From Bacteroidota bacterium (lineage in GTDB: Bacteria > Bacteroidota > Bacteroidia > B-17B0 > Aurantibacillaceae), in NCBI GenBank assembly GCA_019638705.1, contig JAHBTI010000013.1, positions 21,758-85,757 of the forward strand: a stretch of DNA of 64,000 nucleotides, given 5' to 3'. A model generated the notes under the pieces. It worked only from the letters and a program-made list of their open reading frames with translations. It did no database searches and was not told where the DNA came from. Below are positions 1 through 9,706 of this stretch, piece after piece. The stretch's first letter is position 1. Every line of letters starts with the position of its first letter. Made by a program: the position numbers and the translations under genes.

Positions 1-603
<603 letters not shown>

Positions 604-624
604 TTAATTTTTATACATGGGTTT

Positions 625-640
625 TCAATTTGTGTGCCAA
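625..640 (-). promoter_or_regulatory. Sigma-54-like -24/-12 promoter of dnaK
   Basis: On the minus strand the bases read TTGGCACACAAATTGA. This fits the -24 box TGGCAC and, at the correct spacing of ten bases between GG and the -12 dinucleotide, TTGA in place of the usual TTGC. A start about 12 bases downstream would give a 5' leader of roughly 20 bases before the dnaK ATG at 597. No TAnnTTTG box lies in the same gap. The -12 mismatch lowers certainty. Confidence 0.45.
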
Positions 641-662
641 GCCAAATACAGGGGTAATCAAA

Positions 663-675
663 TGACAGAGTGTCA
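663..675. promoter_or_regulatory. TGACA-N3-TGTCA palindrome upstream of dnaK
   Basis: A perfect 5-bp inverted repeat, TGACAGAGTGTCA, lies about 23 bp upstream of the sigma-54-like box. Its size and position suggest a binding site for a dimeric regulator such as an enhancer-binding protein. It is also 43 bp beyond the stop codon of the convergently oriented search space on the same strand (lipoprotein gene ending at 718), so it is not inside a gene. Function is inferred from position only. Confidence 0.4.
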
Positions 676-717
676 GAAAAACCAAATTTTTAGTGAAAAT
701 GCGACAGAGTTTTTGCA

Positions 718-1836
718 CTACGGAAGCTTGTTGTCGGCTCTCATAAACCTGTAAGGTCTGGTGTTGGCATTGTTGGCAAACTCGTTTTTAAACGAGGGCG
801 TTACGGCTTTTACCACCGAAAAACGCGCGCGGAATGTAAAAATCCCCAAAGCCGTTTGATTGTCAAAGTTAGAATACAAAGGCTTGTTTTGCGAAATGCT
901 TAGCGAGGGCGAGGCGTACTGCAAATAATCCCAATAATCTTGTGTGGAAGAATAAATGAAATATTGAATTTTATACAATTTTCTGCCGAAAAAATTAAAG
1001 TAAACACCACCGTTTCCGTTCGGATATTTATTTTTTAAGGCTACACCCATAGCAGCAAAAAATTCTTTTGAGGTAAAAGAAACAGGCAATGTAAGCAGGG
1101 TTCTGAGGGGAGGCTCGTAAGCCGCATCAGTTATATATTGATTAACAAAATTGTAATCTAAAAACAAGGTGTCAAGTTTAGTGGTTTTGCCAATCAGCGA
1201 ATCGTAATAATGCGCTCTTATTGAAAACTGATAAATTTTTGAATTGTTGGTGGGGTAACGTTTGTTGTTTTCGCCGTTAGTGGCAGGTGTGCTGCCGTTG
1301 TAATCAACATAATAATTATTCGGATTTTCAACATTTGCCATTACGTTCTCATAACTGTATTGTATTGAAAAAGGCTGAACATTTATGGGTTTCACGCTAT
1401 CCAACGCCCATGAGCGTGCCGTAAAGATATTTTCCGTTCGGTTATTTTTTACGGTGAGCGTATATTCTCCCGCTACTTTTATAGGTTCTGAACTTACGTA
1501 AACACGCTGTGTTCTGCTGAAAGCCCCCGAAACAGTTTGAAGCACCGAATCTCTGAATGTAATCGTTTCGCCTGACGAGTGAGTTAATGTTACACGCAAC
1601 TCACCTTCGGGATAATTTACACTGTCTGCCACCTGCGCCATTTGGTTGGCATCGCCCTCGCCCAAAAACACTTTGTTAATGCGAATGATTTGCCATTTTT
1701 CTTGCGGACACAATACCGCGTAAATACTCGGGATTTCTTTGTAAGGTGCGTTTAACTTCAACTCGTTTTTGCAGGAAGAAAAAGTAACAACGCATAAAAA
1801 AATAAAAAGTACAAGTATAAATTTTATAAATTTCAC
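718..1836 (-). CDS. Lipoprotein of unknown function, DUF4249-like
   Basis: The 372-residue product begins with a hydrophobic signal ending in a lipobox (FSSC, Cys about residue 22), so it should be lipid-anchored to the envelope. The rest is beta-rich with repeated Thr/Ser/Asn stretches and resembles the DUF4249 family of Bacteroidota lipoproteins in its opening (KLNAPYKEIPSIYAVLCPQE), though the match is by eye. The start is GTG at 1836; a TACCTTTG promoter box ends four bases upstream of it, which supports this start and a leaderless message. No enzymatic motif is visible. It is transcribed toward dnaK on the same strand but has its own promoter. Confidence 0.75.
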   Translation of the reverse strand: MKFIKFILVLFIFLCVVTFSSCKNELKLNAPYKEIPSIYAVLCPQEKWQIIRINKVFLGEGDANQMAQVADSVNYPEGELRVTLTHSSGETITFRDSVLQTVSGAFSRTQRVYVSSEPIKVAGEYTLTVKNNRTENIFTARSWALDSVKPINVQPFSIQYSYENVMANVENPNNYYVDYNGSTPATNGENNKRYPTNNSKIYQFSIRAHYYDSLIGKTTKLDTLFLDYNFVNQYITDAAYEPPLRTLLTLPVSFTSKEFFAAMGVALKNKYPNGNGGVYFNFFGRKLYKIQYFIYSSTQDYWDYLQYASPSLSISQNKPLYSNFDNQTALGIFTFRARFSVVKAVTPSFKNEFANNANTRPYRFMRADNKLP

Positions 1837-1840
1837 GCGG

Positions 1841-1848
1841 CAAAGGTA
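1841..1848 (-). promoter_or_regulatory. -7 box TACCTTTG, four bases from the lipoprotein start
   Basis: Minus strand reads TACCTTTG CCGC GTG. It matches the Bacteroidota -7 consensus TAnnTTTG. The transcription start would fall on or next to the GTG at 1836. The same twelve-base string precedes the gene at 56474. Confidence 0.6.
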
Positions 1849-1928
1849 GCATTAAGTTAAAAATTTGATTTAAAAATTTGAAGAAAATTAACCATGTTAT
1901 TGTGATTGGTGTTAAAATCTAAAAAACA

Positions 1929-1936
1929 TACATTTG
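1929..1936 (+). promoter_or_regulatory. -7 box TACATTTG, four bases from the 1941 start
   Basis: Reads TACATTTG CTAT ATG. It matches TAnnTTTG with the ATG four bases downstream, which implies a leaderless or near-leaderless message for the DUF6922-like gene. Confidence 0.6.
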
Positions 1937-1940
1937 CTAT

Positions 1941-2204
1941 ATGGAAAATGTAAATAAATCGCAACCGAAAATTATTAATCCTGCTTTGTTGTGGGAATAC
2001 GATTTGGACACGTTTAATTACAAAAAATCGTACAAGATAGTTATTGAAAGAGTGTTGGAGCGTGGCAATTTGGAAGAATGGCGCGAAATGGTTCAACTTT
2101 ATTCAAGAGAACAAATTTTGGAGGCTATTGAGTGGAGTGCGCAGTTAAGTAAATTTGAAAAAGAATTTGGGAGTTTCTTTTTAGATTCTTCTTTATTAAA
2201 ATAA
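1941..2204 (+). CDS. Small DUF6922-like protein
   Basis: The 87-residue soluble protein contains LLWEYDLDTFNYKKSYKIV, IERVLERGNLEEW and EQILEAIEWS. These resemble the DUF6922 family of Bacteroidota, which often sits beside nucleotidyltransferase-type toxins. Here no such partner follows; the next 180 bp hold only a broken glycosyltransferase tail. With its own -7 box and an intact frame, the gene looks functional, perhaps as a solitary antitoxin-like or regulatory protein, but that role is inferred from family context. Confidence 0.7.
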   Translation: MENVNKSQPKIINPALLWEYDLDTFNYKKSYKIVIERVLERGNLEEWREMVQLYSREQILEAIEWSAQLSKFEKEFGSFFLDSSLLK

Positions 2205-2229
2205 TTTTCACCCACCAAAACTCCTGAAA

Positions 2230-2381
2230 CCATTGCCAATAAATCAAATAAAAAAACGTATTCAGGAAGCTACACTTAAATCGGATAAGGTTTTTAGGAG
2301 TTGATTTAAAAACAAAACTTTTCTTGGGATAAGAGTGCGGAATTGTTGTGGAAGAGTGTAATAAAAATGATAAACGAATAA
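2230..2381 (+). pseudogene. Relic of a glycosyltransferase C-terminus
   Basis: One frame from 2230 reads PLPINQIKKRIQEATL then KSDKVFR and hits a stop. A second frame from 2316 to 2381 reads NFSWDKSAELLWKSVIKMI before a stop. The FSW-[DE]-K-[ST]-A motif followed by a short helix is the usual tail of GT4-family glycosyltransferases, and the first piece has the character of the helix just before it. Joining the two needs one frameshift and removal of a stop, so I read this as the decayed end of a GT4 gene whose body is gone. The gap is otherwise empty. Confidence 0.4.
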
Positions 2382-2390
2382 ACTAAGAAT

Positions 2391-2957
2391 ATGTTTGATT
2401 TTATTTTCATAATTATAATTGCTTTTATTCTTGCACTTGGAAGCGGGCTTCTTTATTTGATATATCTGCCACTAAAAAATTACTTGTTAAAATCTAATAA
2501 ACTCTCCCAAAAACAGAACAAAAGAATTAATTACGCTTTTATTCTTTTACCATGTTTAATTGGTATAATCATGTATTGTATGAAAGATTATAGAACTCCA
2601 AGTAAAGATAGACTTGAACAATCTTCTGATATACAATTGCCAACTGATTTTACAGTTCTTAAAGATGAATATCAAAACGTGTGGCAACATTACTCCATTA
2701 CATATGAAATTCAATTAAATAACAATTCAGTAGAAAAATTGATAAAAAGCATAAAGACCTCTAAATTTTACAATAAAAATTCTTTTCATAATGGAATATG
2801 GGACGATGTTTATTTTATCAAGGTTAATTCTGGTAAAGCTTTATGGGCAAAAACCCCAAAAGGTTATGATTTCTCAAGAGGAGATGGATTAACCATGTAT
2901 CAAATAGAACTTGACACATTAATAGGTGTTTTAAAATATCACGAATGCTCAGACTAA
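2391..2957 (+). CDS. Small membrane protein of unknown function
   Basis: The 188-residue product has two predicted membrane helices (about residues 3-27 and 47-63) separated by a basic loop. A 120-residue polar domain follows with a Trp-rich middle (GIWDDVYFIKV, KALWAKTPKGYD). I do not recognise the family. Its codon use is more AT-rich than the neighbouring enolase gene, and it lies next to a gene relic, so it may have been acquired. It reads in the same direction as eno but stops 69 bp before it, and eno has its own promoter. Confidence 0.6.
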   Translation: MFDFIFIIIIAFILALGSGLLYLIYLPLKNYLLKSNKLSQKQNKRINYAFILLPCLIGIIMYCMKDYRTPSKDRLEQSSDIQLPTDFTVLKDEYQNVWQHYSITYEIQLNNNSVEKLIKSIKTSKFYNKNSFHNGIWDDVYFIKVNSGKALWAKTPKGYDFSRGDGLTMYQIELDTLIGVLKYHECSD

Positions 2958-2984
2958 AGACTGTTATCTAAAGTTTTTGACTAA

Positions 2985-4313
<1,329 letters not shown>

Positions 4314-4652
4314 TTATAAACTTAAAACTTTCCTGACAGCTTCTTTAATTTCGTTTAGAGTAGAAACATCAACCGTTCCGATTTTTTTAATCAGTCGCTC
4401 TTGAGAAAGAGAACGAATTTGAAAACAATCGGCAGCCGAAGTTTTGGTAAGTCCGCTCGTGCTTGTGGGTTCAATTTTCACAAACCATGGTGCAATTTCG
4501 TAACGGTCTTTCCAATCGGTAATCGGAACAATAATTTTTAAAGGAAGTTTCCCCAACCTGTTATCGTTTACAATAACGGCAGGGCGTTTCTTATGAATTT
4601 CCGAGCCTTTGGTGGGGTCAAGGTCTATCAGCCAAATTTCACTTTGTTTCAT
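4314..4652 (-). CDS. MazF/PemK-family toxin (mRNA endoribonuclease)
   Basis: From the ATG at 4652 the product is 112 residues, the usual MazF size, starting MKQSEIWLIDLDPTKGSE and continuing KKRPAVIVND, the hallmark opening of the PemK/MazF fold. IIVPITD and a late Thr-Ser-Gly-Leu segment fit the family. An upstream TTG start would add six residues inside the antitoxin gene and is less likely. It overlaps the antitoxin by 14 bp, so the two are translationally coupled. The expected activity is sequence-specific mRNA cleavage, held off by the partner. Confidence 0.9.
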   Translation of the reverse strand: MKQSEIWLIDLDPTKGSEIHKKRPAVIVNDNRLGKLPLKIIVPITDWKDRYEIAPWFVKIEPTSTSGLTKTSAADCFQIRSLSQERLIKKIGTVDVSTLNEIKEAVRKVLSL

Positions 4653-4857
4653 AAAACTTTTCCAAGTCAAGCGAAGTGAAAGCGGTTAATTCCCTGTCAT
4701 TTGCATAATCGTCGGAAAGCTCAGCAGCAGCTTGTTCCATTTGATGTTTCAACTCATCGTTTTTTATGGATTTCAGGGTTTCTTCCACCACATAAAACCG
4801 TTTTGTAATTGGTAAGCGTTGAATTTGCTGTATTAAATCTATGGCTTGTGTTCTCAT
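4639..4857 (-). CDS. Antitoxin partner of the MazF-like toxin
   Basis: The 72-residue acidic, helical protein (MRTQAIDLIQQIQRLPITKR, then DDYANDRELTAF) directly precedes and overlaps the toxin gene, the standard antitoxin-first order. The N-terminal half would be the dimerising/DNA-binding part and the acidic tail the toxin-binding part. It does not look like a classical MazE AbrB fold; it resembles the short helical antitoxins found with MazF in Bacteroidota. A TACATTTG box at 4877-4884 on the minus strand is a likely promoter for the pair. Confidence 0.8.
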   Translation of the reverse strand: MRTQAIDLIQQIQRLPITKRFYVVEETLKSIKNDELKHQMEQAAAELSDDYANDRELTAFTSLDLEKFYETK

Positions 4858-4876
4858 GTTTTTTAAATATAGTGTT

Positions 4877-4884
4877 ACACAAAT
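4877..4884 (-). promoter_or_regulatory. -7 box TACATTTG of the toxin-antitoxin operon
   Basis: Minus strand TACATTTG lies 19 bases before the antitoxin ATG at 4857. It is a perfect TAnnTTTG match in the only gap upstream of the operon. Confidence 0.45.
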
Positions 4885-5005
4885 GTACTGAAATTCCGCT
4901 TTATCTGTCCCTCATGCTCATATTAACAAAAAAATAATTCCAAAACTTTGTTTCGTATCAGTTCAGACTGTAACTTTATAACCGTATAATAAAATTGTAA
5001 AAGAC

Positions 5006-6325
5006 ATGGACCCTTTAAAAGAAAAGTTCAAAGCCAAAGCAGAAGTTTTGGCGGCAGAAATTAAAGACATTAGAAAAAATCACGGTGATATTAAATTAGG
5101 GGAAATCACCGTAGCGCAGGTATATGAAGGTATGCGCGGCATGGTAGGCATGGTAACAGAAACTTCACGACTTGACCCTGAAGAAGGTATTCGCTTTCGC
5201 GGGTACTCCATTCCTGAATTGCGTAAACAGTTGCCAAAAGCACCGGGCGGCACAGAGCCATTGCCCGAAGGTATTTTTTATTTGATGTTGGTTGGTGAAT
5301 TGCCAACTTCGGACGATGTAAAATTTATTACCACCGAATGGCAAAAACGCAGCAATGTTCCTAAACATGTGTTTGATGTGATTGAAGCATTGCCTGTGGA
5401 CACACACCCTATGACACAATTTGTGGTGGGCGTTATGGCATTGCAACGCGAATCATTATTTGCAAAAGCGTATGCAAAAGGCATTAATAAAAAAGATTAC
5501 TGGGATTATGCGTATGAAGACAGCATGAATTTAATTGCGCGTTTACCGCGCGTAGCAGCATACATTTATCGCCGCAAATACAAAGGCGGAGTGCATATTG
5601 AGCCGAATTATAAATTAGACTGGGCTGCAAACTTTGCACACATGTTGGGCTTTGAAGAATTTGATATGCAACGTTTAATGCGTTTGTATCTTACCATTCA
5701 TGCCGACCACGAAGGCGGAAACGTTTCGGCACACACCACACATTTGGTGGGTTCTGCGTTAAGCGACCCATACTTGGCTTTTGCCGCAGGCATGAACGGC
5801 TTGGCAGGTCCATTACACGGTTTGGCAAATCAGGAAGTGCTGAACTGGATTATGGAACTGAAAGAAACTTTGGGTGGCGGTTTACCGAGCGAAGAACAGA
5901 TTGCAGAATACATTAAACAAACGTTGGCAGCAGGAAAAGTTGTGCCGGGCTACGGACACGCCGTGTTGCGCAAAACAGACCCTCGCTTTACCGCGCAGCA
6001 GGATTTTTACAAAACATACATTAAGCAAGATGATATTTGTGAAATTGTGCAACGTGTGTATAAAGTAGCACCGCCGATTTTGGAAGCCACAGGAAAAATC
6101 AAAAATCCTTGGCCCAACGTTGATGCGCATTCAGGAGCATTGTTAGTTCACTTTGGTATGCACGAATATGATTTCTACACCGTATTATTTGGTGTAAGCC
6201 GTGCCTTGGGTGTACTTGCAAGTTTAGTTTGGGACAGAGCTACCGGCTCACCGATTGAACGCCCGGGTTCAGTAACCACCGACAACATTAAAGCAAAAAT
6301 TAAAGCGGCTGCCGCTGCAAAATAA
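5006..6325 (+). CDS. Citrate synthase, mitochondrial (type I eukaryotic-like) form
   Basis: The 439-residue enzyme condenses oxaloacetate and acetyl-CoA in the TCA cycle. Catalytic residues are at His271 (GPLHGLANQ), His318 (GYGHAVLRKTDPR) and Asp373 (NVDAHSG), positions close to those of the pig mitochondrial enzyme (274/320/375). The segments GMRGMVGMVTETS, RFRGYSIPE and HADHEGGNVSAHTTHLVGS are those of the eukaryotic-type synthase rather than the shorter Gram-positive or the NADH-regulated hexameric proteobacterial type. The gene stands alone with a strong terminator 25 bp downstream. Confidence 0.97.
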   Translation: MDPLKEKFKAKAEVLAAEIKDIRKNHGDIKLGEITVAQVYEGMRGMVGMVTETSRLDPEEGIRFRGYSIPELRKQLPKAPGGTEPLPEGIFYLMLVGELPTSDDVKFITTEWQKRSNVPKHVFDVIEALPVDTHPMTQFVVGVMALQRESLFAKAYAKGINKKDYWDYAYEDSMNLIARLPRVAAYIYRRKYKGGVHIEPNYKLDWAANFAHMLGFEEFDMQRLMRLYLTIHADHEGGNVSAHTTHLVGSALSDPYLAFAAGMNGLAGPLHGLANQEVLNWIMELKETLGGGLPSEEQIAEYIKQTLAAGKVVPGYGHAVLRKTDPRFTAQQDFYKTYIKQDDICEIVQRVYKVAPPILEATGKIKNPWPNVDAHSGALLVHFGMHEYDFYTVLFGVSRALGVLASLVWDRATGSPIERPGSVTTDNIKAKIKAAAAAK

Positions 6326-6350
6326 TTTTTGGTTTTTCAATAATTTTTAA

Positions 6351-6380
6351 AGCCCCGAATTTGATGTTCGGGGCTTTTTT
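6351..6380 (+). terminator. Rho-independent terminator of the citrate synthase gene
   Basis: A perfect 9-bp stem, AGCCCCGAA paired with TTCGGGGCT, with a 7-base loop is followed by a run of T at 6375-6380. Confidence 0.9.
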
Positions 6381-6612
6381 ATTGCTTTTTTTTGAAAATC
6401 CCCAAAACCGTTCACACAAAAAAACACACGTTCCACACAGAAAAAGATATGTTCCACACAAAAAAACAGCTATTTCGCATTTTTCCCGAAAAATTATTGT
6501 AACTGATTTTCAAATTCTTAATTATATCTTTTAAGTTATTTGAAATTTTGGCGTAACCACCTGCGTTATTTGGCTTATAATGTCTAAACACTATTTTAGG
6601 CAAAAAAAGTTT

Positions 6613-7188
6613 ATGGCAATTAACCCGCATTTTCATCACAGCAACGAGCAACTTAATGAGGAGTTAATCATTATTGAAGCCGCTAAGCTCAATCCCGAGC
6701 AGTTTGCACCTCTGTACACTAAATATCACAAGCAGATATTTAATTATGTGTATCAGCGTATGGACAGCAAAGACGATGCCTTTGACATAACCGCGCAAGT
6801 GTTTTTAAAAGCCCTCACCAACCTTGAAAAATACGAGTTTAAAGGCGTTCCCTTTGCAAGTTGGTTGTATCGCATTGCGCACAATGAAGTAATGCAACTT
6901 TTCCGCACACAAAAAAACAAACGCGCCATAAATGCCGACATTGGCGACTTGCGTTTTATTTGCGAAGAAAGCGAAACACCGTATTTTGAAGATTACATTC
7001 CTGTAATCAAGCAACTGATTTTGGAATTGAAACACGACGAACTGCAATTAGTAGAAATGCGTTTTTTTGAAAAACGACCTTTTAAGGAAATAGCCGAAAT
7101 ATTAGACATTACAGAGGTAAACGCCAAAGTGAGAATGCACAGAATAATTGAAAAATTAAAAAAATCGTTAAGCAAATTGAAGATATAA
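6613..7188 (+). CDS. ECF-type RNA polymerase sigma factor
   Basis: From the ATG at 6613 the product is 191 residues. Region 2 is seen in YTKYHKQIFNYVYQRMDS, then DDAFDITAQVFLKAL and FASWLYRIAHNEVMQLFR. Region 4 is seen in LVEMRFFEKRPFKEIAEIL with a helix-turn-helix ending VNAKVRMHRIIEKLKK. This is the two-domain layout of extracytoplasmic-function sigma factors. The stop is followed two bases later by the start of a membrane protein, which suggests an operon in which that protein may act as the regulator. An in-frame ATG at 6580 would add eleven residues; the later one fits the family better. Confidence 0.92.
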   Translation: MAINPHFHHSNEQLNEELIIIEAAKLNPEQFAPLYTKYHKQIFNYVYQRMDSKDDAFDITAQVFLKALTNLEKYEFKGVPFASWLYRIAHNEVMQLFRTQKNKRAINADIGDLRFICEESETPYFEDYIPVIKQLILELKHDELQLVEMRFFEKRPFKEIAEILDITEVNAKVRMHRIIEKLKKSLSKLKI

Positions 7189-7190
7189 TT

Positions 7191-8939
7191 ATGAATTTGA
7201 AATTTAATATTAACCGCCCGAAAGTTGGTGATGACGAAATAAAAAAACGCGAGGACTTTGACACACTCGTAAAACAATTTAAAGAGCAAAGCCTTAAAAA
7301 AGCGCAGGGCGATGAAAGTTGGTGGAAAGACAAAAAAATCCGCTACACCGCAGTTATAGCAGGCGTTACGGTAATTTGCACCATTACTTACAATTCCATT
7401 ATTAACAATCAAAAACAACAAACGGCAAAGCATGAAACAATAACTACTTCGCAAACACACAGCACACAAAATAAAAACACCGCTTTTGTAAAAGCACCAA
7501 GTTCTGCACTCAAAACCAATTACACGGCTTACAAGGTAAACAATGCCAAAGGCGGAAGTGTAACGCACACCACATCAAGCAAAATAAAAATTCCGAAAAA
7601 CAGTTTTGTGGACAAAAACGGAAAAGACATTATCGGCGATGTAACCATTGAATACAAAGAGTTTCACGACATGGGCGACATCATTGCCAACGGAATACCA
7701 ATGGCTTATGACAGCGCAGGAACAAAATACAATTTGGAAACCGCAGGTATGTTTGACATTCGCGGCTACCAAAACGGCGAGCCTGTTTTTATAAAACCCG
7801 ATAAAAACATTGAAGTAGAATTGGCTTCGCAAACCGCCGAAGACCGTTTTAATCAATATTATTTAGACACCGTAAAACGGAATTGGCAGTATATTAAAAT
7901 AGATGATATACATACTTTGGTTTCCGAAAAAAAATCTGAAACTAAAAATGCAGAAAGTCCGAAATTAAATGAGATAAAAAAGCAAATTGACCTTGTAATT
8001 CCTAAAAAGATAGACAGCGTAAAAGTTGTTTATACCACTCGCACATCGCAATTACAAAAACCTAAAGAACCTGCCAAACCTGAAAAAGTTACAGGCAAAC
8101 CAACTATTGGATTTGAAGCGGACAATAAAGATTTTCCCGAATTACAGGCATTCAAGAATGTAATTTTTGAAGTGGGTACGGAAAATAAAAATTACAGTAA
8201 CGAGTTTCACGACATCACTTGGAGCAACGTAAAAATGAGCGAAGGCACGCAAAAAGGAAAAAATTATTTGCTTACGCTGATTTACCGTAATCGTGTAGAA
8301 AAATTAATTGTTTATCCTGTATTAAGCGGCGCAGATTTTGACAAAGCACAAAAAACGTATGAAGAAAAATTGGCGAACTATCAATCACTTTTAGAAAAAC
8401 GCAATGCCGAAGAAAAACGCCTCATGGCTGAAATGCAAGCCAAACAAGCTGCTTACATGGCAGAATTGAAAAAGAAAGAAGAAGAATACAAAGCCGAAAG
8501 AGCAAAATTATTAGCACAACAACAAAATGAAGTTGCCAATAATTTTAATACCATAAATAATCAAACCCGTGCCACGCGCATTTTTCAGGTATCACAGTTT
8601 GGTATTTACAATTCCGATTGCCCACACAAAGCACCGCAAGGAAATTCAGTCAATCCGATTTTTGTGTACGAAGAAAAATTTCTCATTCCCGATTTTATTT
8701 ATCTGATTGACCACACGCAGAAAAGCGTTTACGCGCTTGATAAAAATGACGGAATTAAATTCGCTTACAATCCCGCCAACGAATATTCCATCTGCCTGTT
8801 CCAAAAAAACAACTTGTATCTGTGCAGCAAAATTTCCTTTAAACAAAGCGCAGACGCTGAAAGCAATAAATTCAAAATCGTTTCTCTGCCCGACAAAGCC
8901 GACAATTTAATTGACTTTAAAAAAGCATTAGAGATATGA
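7191..8939 (+). CDS. Membrane-anchored coiled-coil protein, likely partner of the ECF sigma factor
   Basis: The 582-residue protein has a charged N-terminus of about 50 residues (cytosolic), one membrane helix near residues 52-70, and a large outer domain. That domain has a beta-rich part (PKNSFVDKNGKDIIGDVTIE to about residue 215), a Lys/Glu-rich coiled coil at about 375-440, and a C-terminal domain to 582. The topology matches a membrane anti-sigma factor or envelope sensor, but no ZAS or FecR motif is visible, so that role rests on adjacency to the sigma gene (2-bp gap). The stop overlaps the next start by four bases. Confidence 0.75.
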   Translation: MNLKFNINRPKVGDDEIKKREDFDTLVKQFKEQSLKKAQGDESWWKDKKIRYTAVIAGVTVICTITYNSIINNQKQQTAKHETITTSQTHSTQNKNTAFVKAPSSALKTNYTAYKVNNAKGGSVTHTTSSKIKIPKNSFVDKNGKDIIGDVTIEYKEFHDMGDIIANGIPMAYDSAGTKYNLETAGMFDIRGYQNGEPVFIKPDKNIEVELASQTAEDRFNQYYLDTVKRNWQYIKIDDIHTLVSEKKSETKNAESPKLNEIKKQIDLVIPKKIDSVKVVYTTRTSQLQKPKEPAKPEKVTGKPTIGFEADNKDFPELQAFKNVIFEVGTENKNYSNEFHDITWSNVKMSEGTQKGKNYLLTLIYRNRVEKLIVYPVLSGADFDKAQKTYEEKLANYQSLLEKRNAEEKRLMAEMQAKQAAYMAELKKKEEEYKAERAKLLAQQQNEVANNFNTINNQTRATRIFQVSQFGIYNSDCPHKAPQGNSVNPIFVYEEKFLIPDFIYLIDHTQKSVYALDKNDGIKFAYNPANEYSICLFQKNNLYLCSKISFKQSADAESNKFKIVSLPDKADNLIDFKKALEI

Positions 8940-9706
8940 AAACAAAAATTGCTTTCGCTTTATTACTTATTATTTCTTTTTCGTTTACCAAAATAAAAAA
9001 GAAAGACAAAATCCCGCCCGGTACAGTACAAATCACCGAAACATTTTTTGCCGATGAAGCTGAAGTTTCCAACCTCGCATGGCAGGAATATGAAAAATGG
9101 ATTGAAATAAAATTCGGCAAAAACTCAAAAGAACATTTGGCTGTTTTGCCCGATACGCTTGTGTGGCGAGATTCATTATCATACAACGAACCTTATGTTA
9201 TTTATTATTACCGACACCCTGCTTATAAAGACTATCCCGTTGTCGGTATTTCACACGAACAAGCCCTTGCTTTCTGCAAATGGCGCACCGAGCGCGTGAA
9301 AGAATATTATGCCATTCGTTATAAAAAGGATTGGAACATTGAATACCGTTTGCCTACAAAAGAGGAATGGGAGTTTATCAGTAACAATGGGAATAATATA
9401 AATTTCACAACCTTTAAAAACAATAAAGGACAACTGCTTTTAAATTGTATTCTGCCCGACAGTGCCTATACACATCTCAACGTGGCGCAAACTGCAGATG
9501 TAACTGCTCCTGTTTTTTCGTACTATCCAAACCATTTCAAAATCTACAATATGTTTGGCAACGTAGCCGAAATGATTTCCGAAAAAGGAATTTGCAAAGG
9601 CGGCAGTTGGCGGCACAGACCTGAACAATGTCGCGCAGGAAAAGATGTTCCATACTCCAAACCCGAAGCGTGGCTTGGTTTCCGCTGCGTGTGCGTGGTG
9701 AATTAA
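8936..9706 (+). CDS. SUMF1/formylglycine-enzyme-fold secreted protein
   Basis: A short signal peptide precedes a domain with the SUMF1/EgtB/PvdO fold landmarks: PVVGISHEQALAFCKWRTE, EYRLPTKEEWEFIS, MFGNVAEMIS, CKGGSWRHRPEQCR and WLGFRCV. Related proteins in Bacteroidota include the gliding lipoproteins GldJ and GldK. Here the protein is only 256 residues and has no lipobox. The paired Cys of true formylglycine-generating enzymes is not obvious, so it may be structural rather than catalytic. It is the last gene of the sigma operon (ATGA overlap with the previous gene) and ends overlapping the convergent AbiEii stop by four bases. Confidence 0.85.
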   Translation: MKTKIAFALLLIISFSFTKIKKKDKIPPGTVQITETFFADEAEVSNLAWQEYEKWIEIKFGKNSKEHLAVLPDTLVWRDSLSYNEPYVIYYYRHPAYKDYPVVGISHEQALAFCKWRTERVKEYYAIRYKKDWNIEYRLPTKEEWEFISNNGNNINFTTFKNNKGQLLLNCILPDSAYTHLNVAQTADVTAPVFSYYPNHFKIYNMFGNVAEMISEKGICKGGSWRHRPEQCRAGKDVPYSKPEAWLGFRCVCVVN

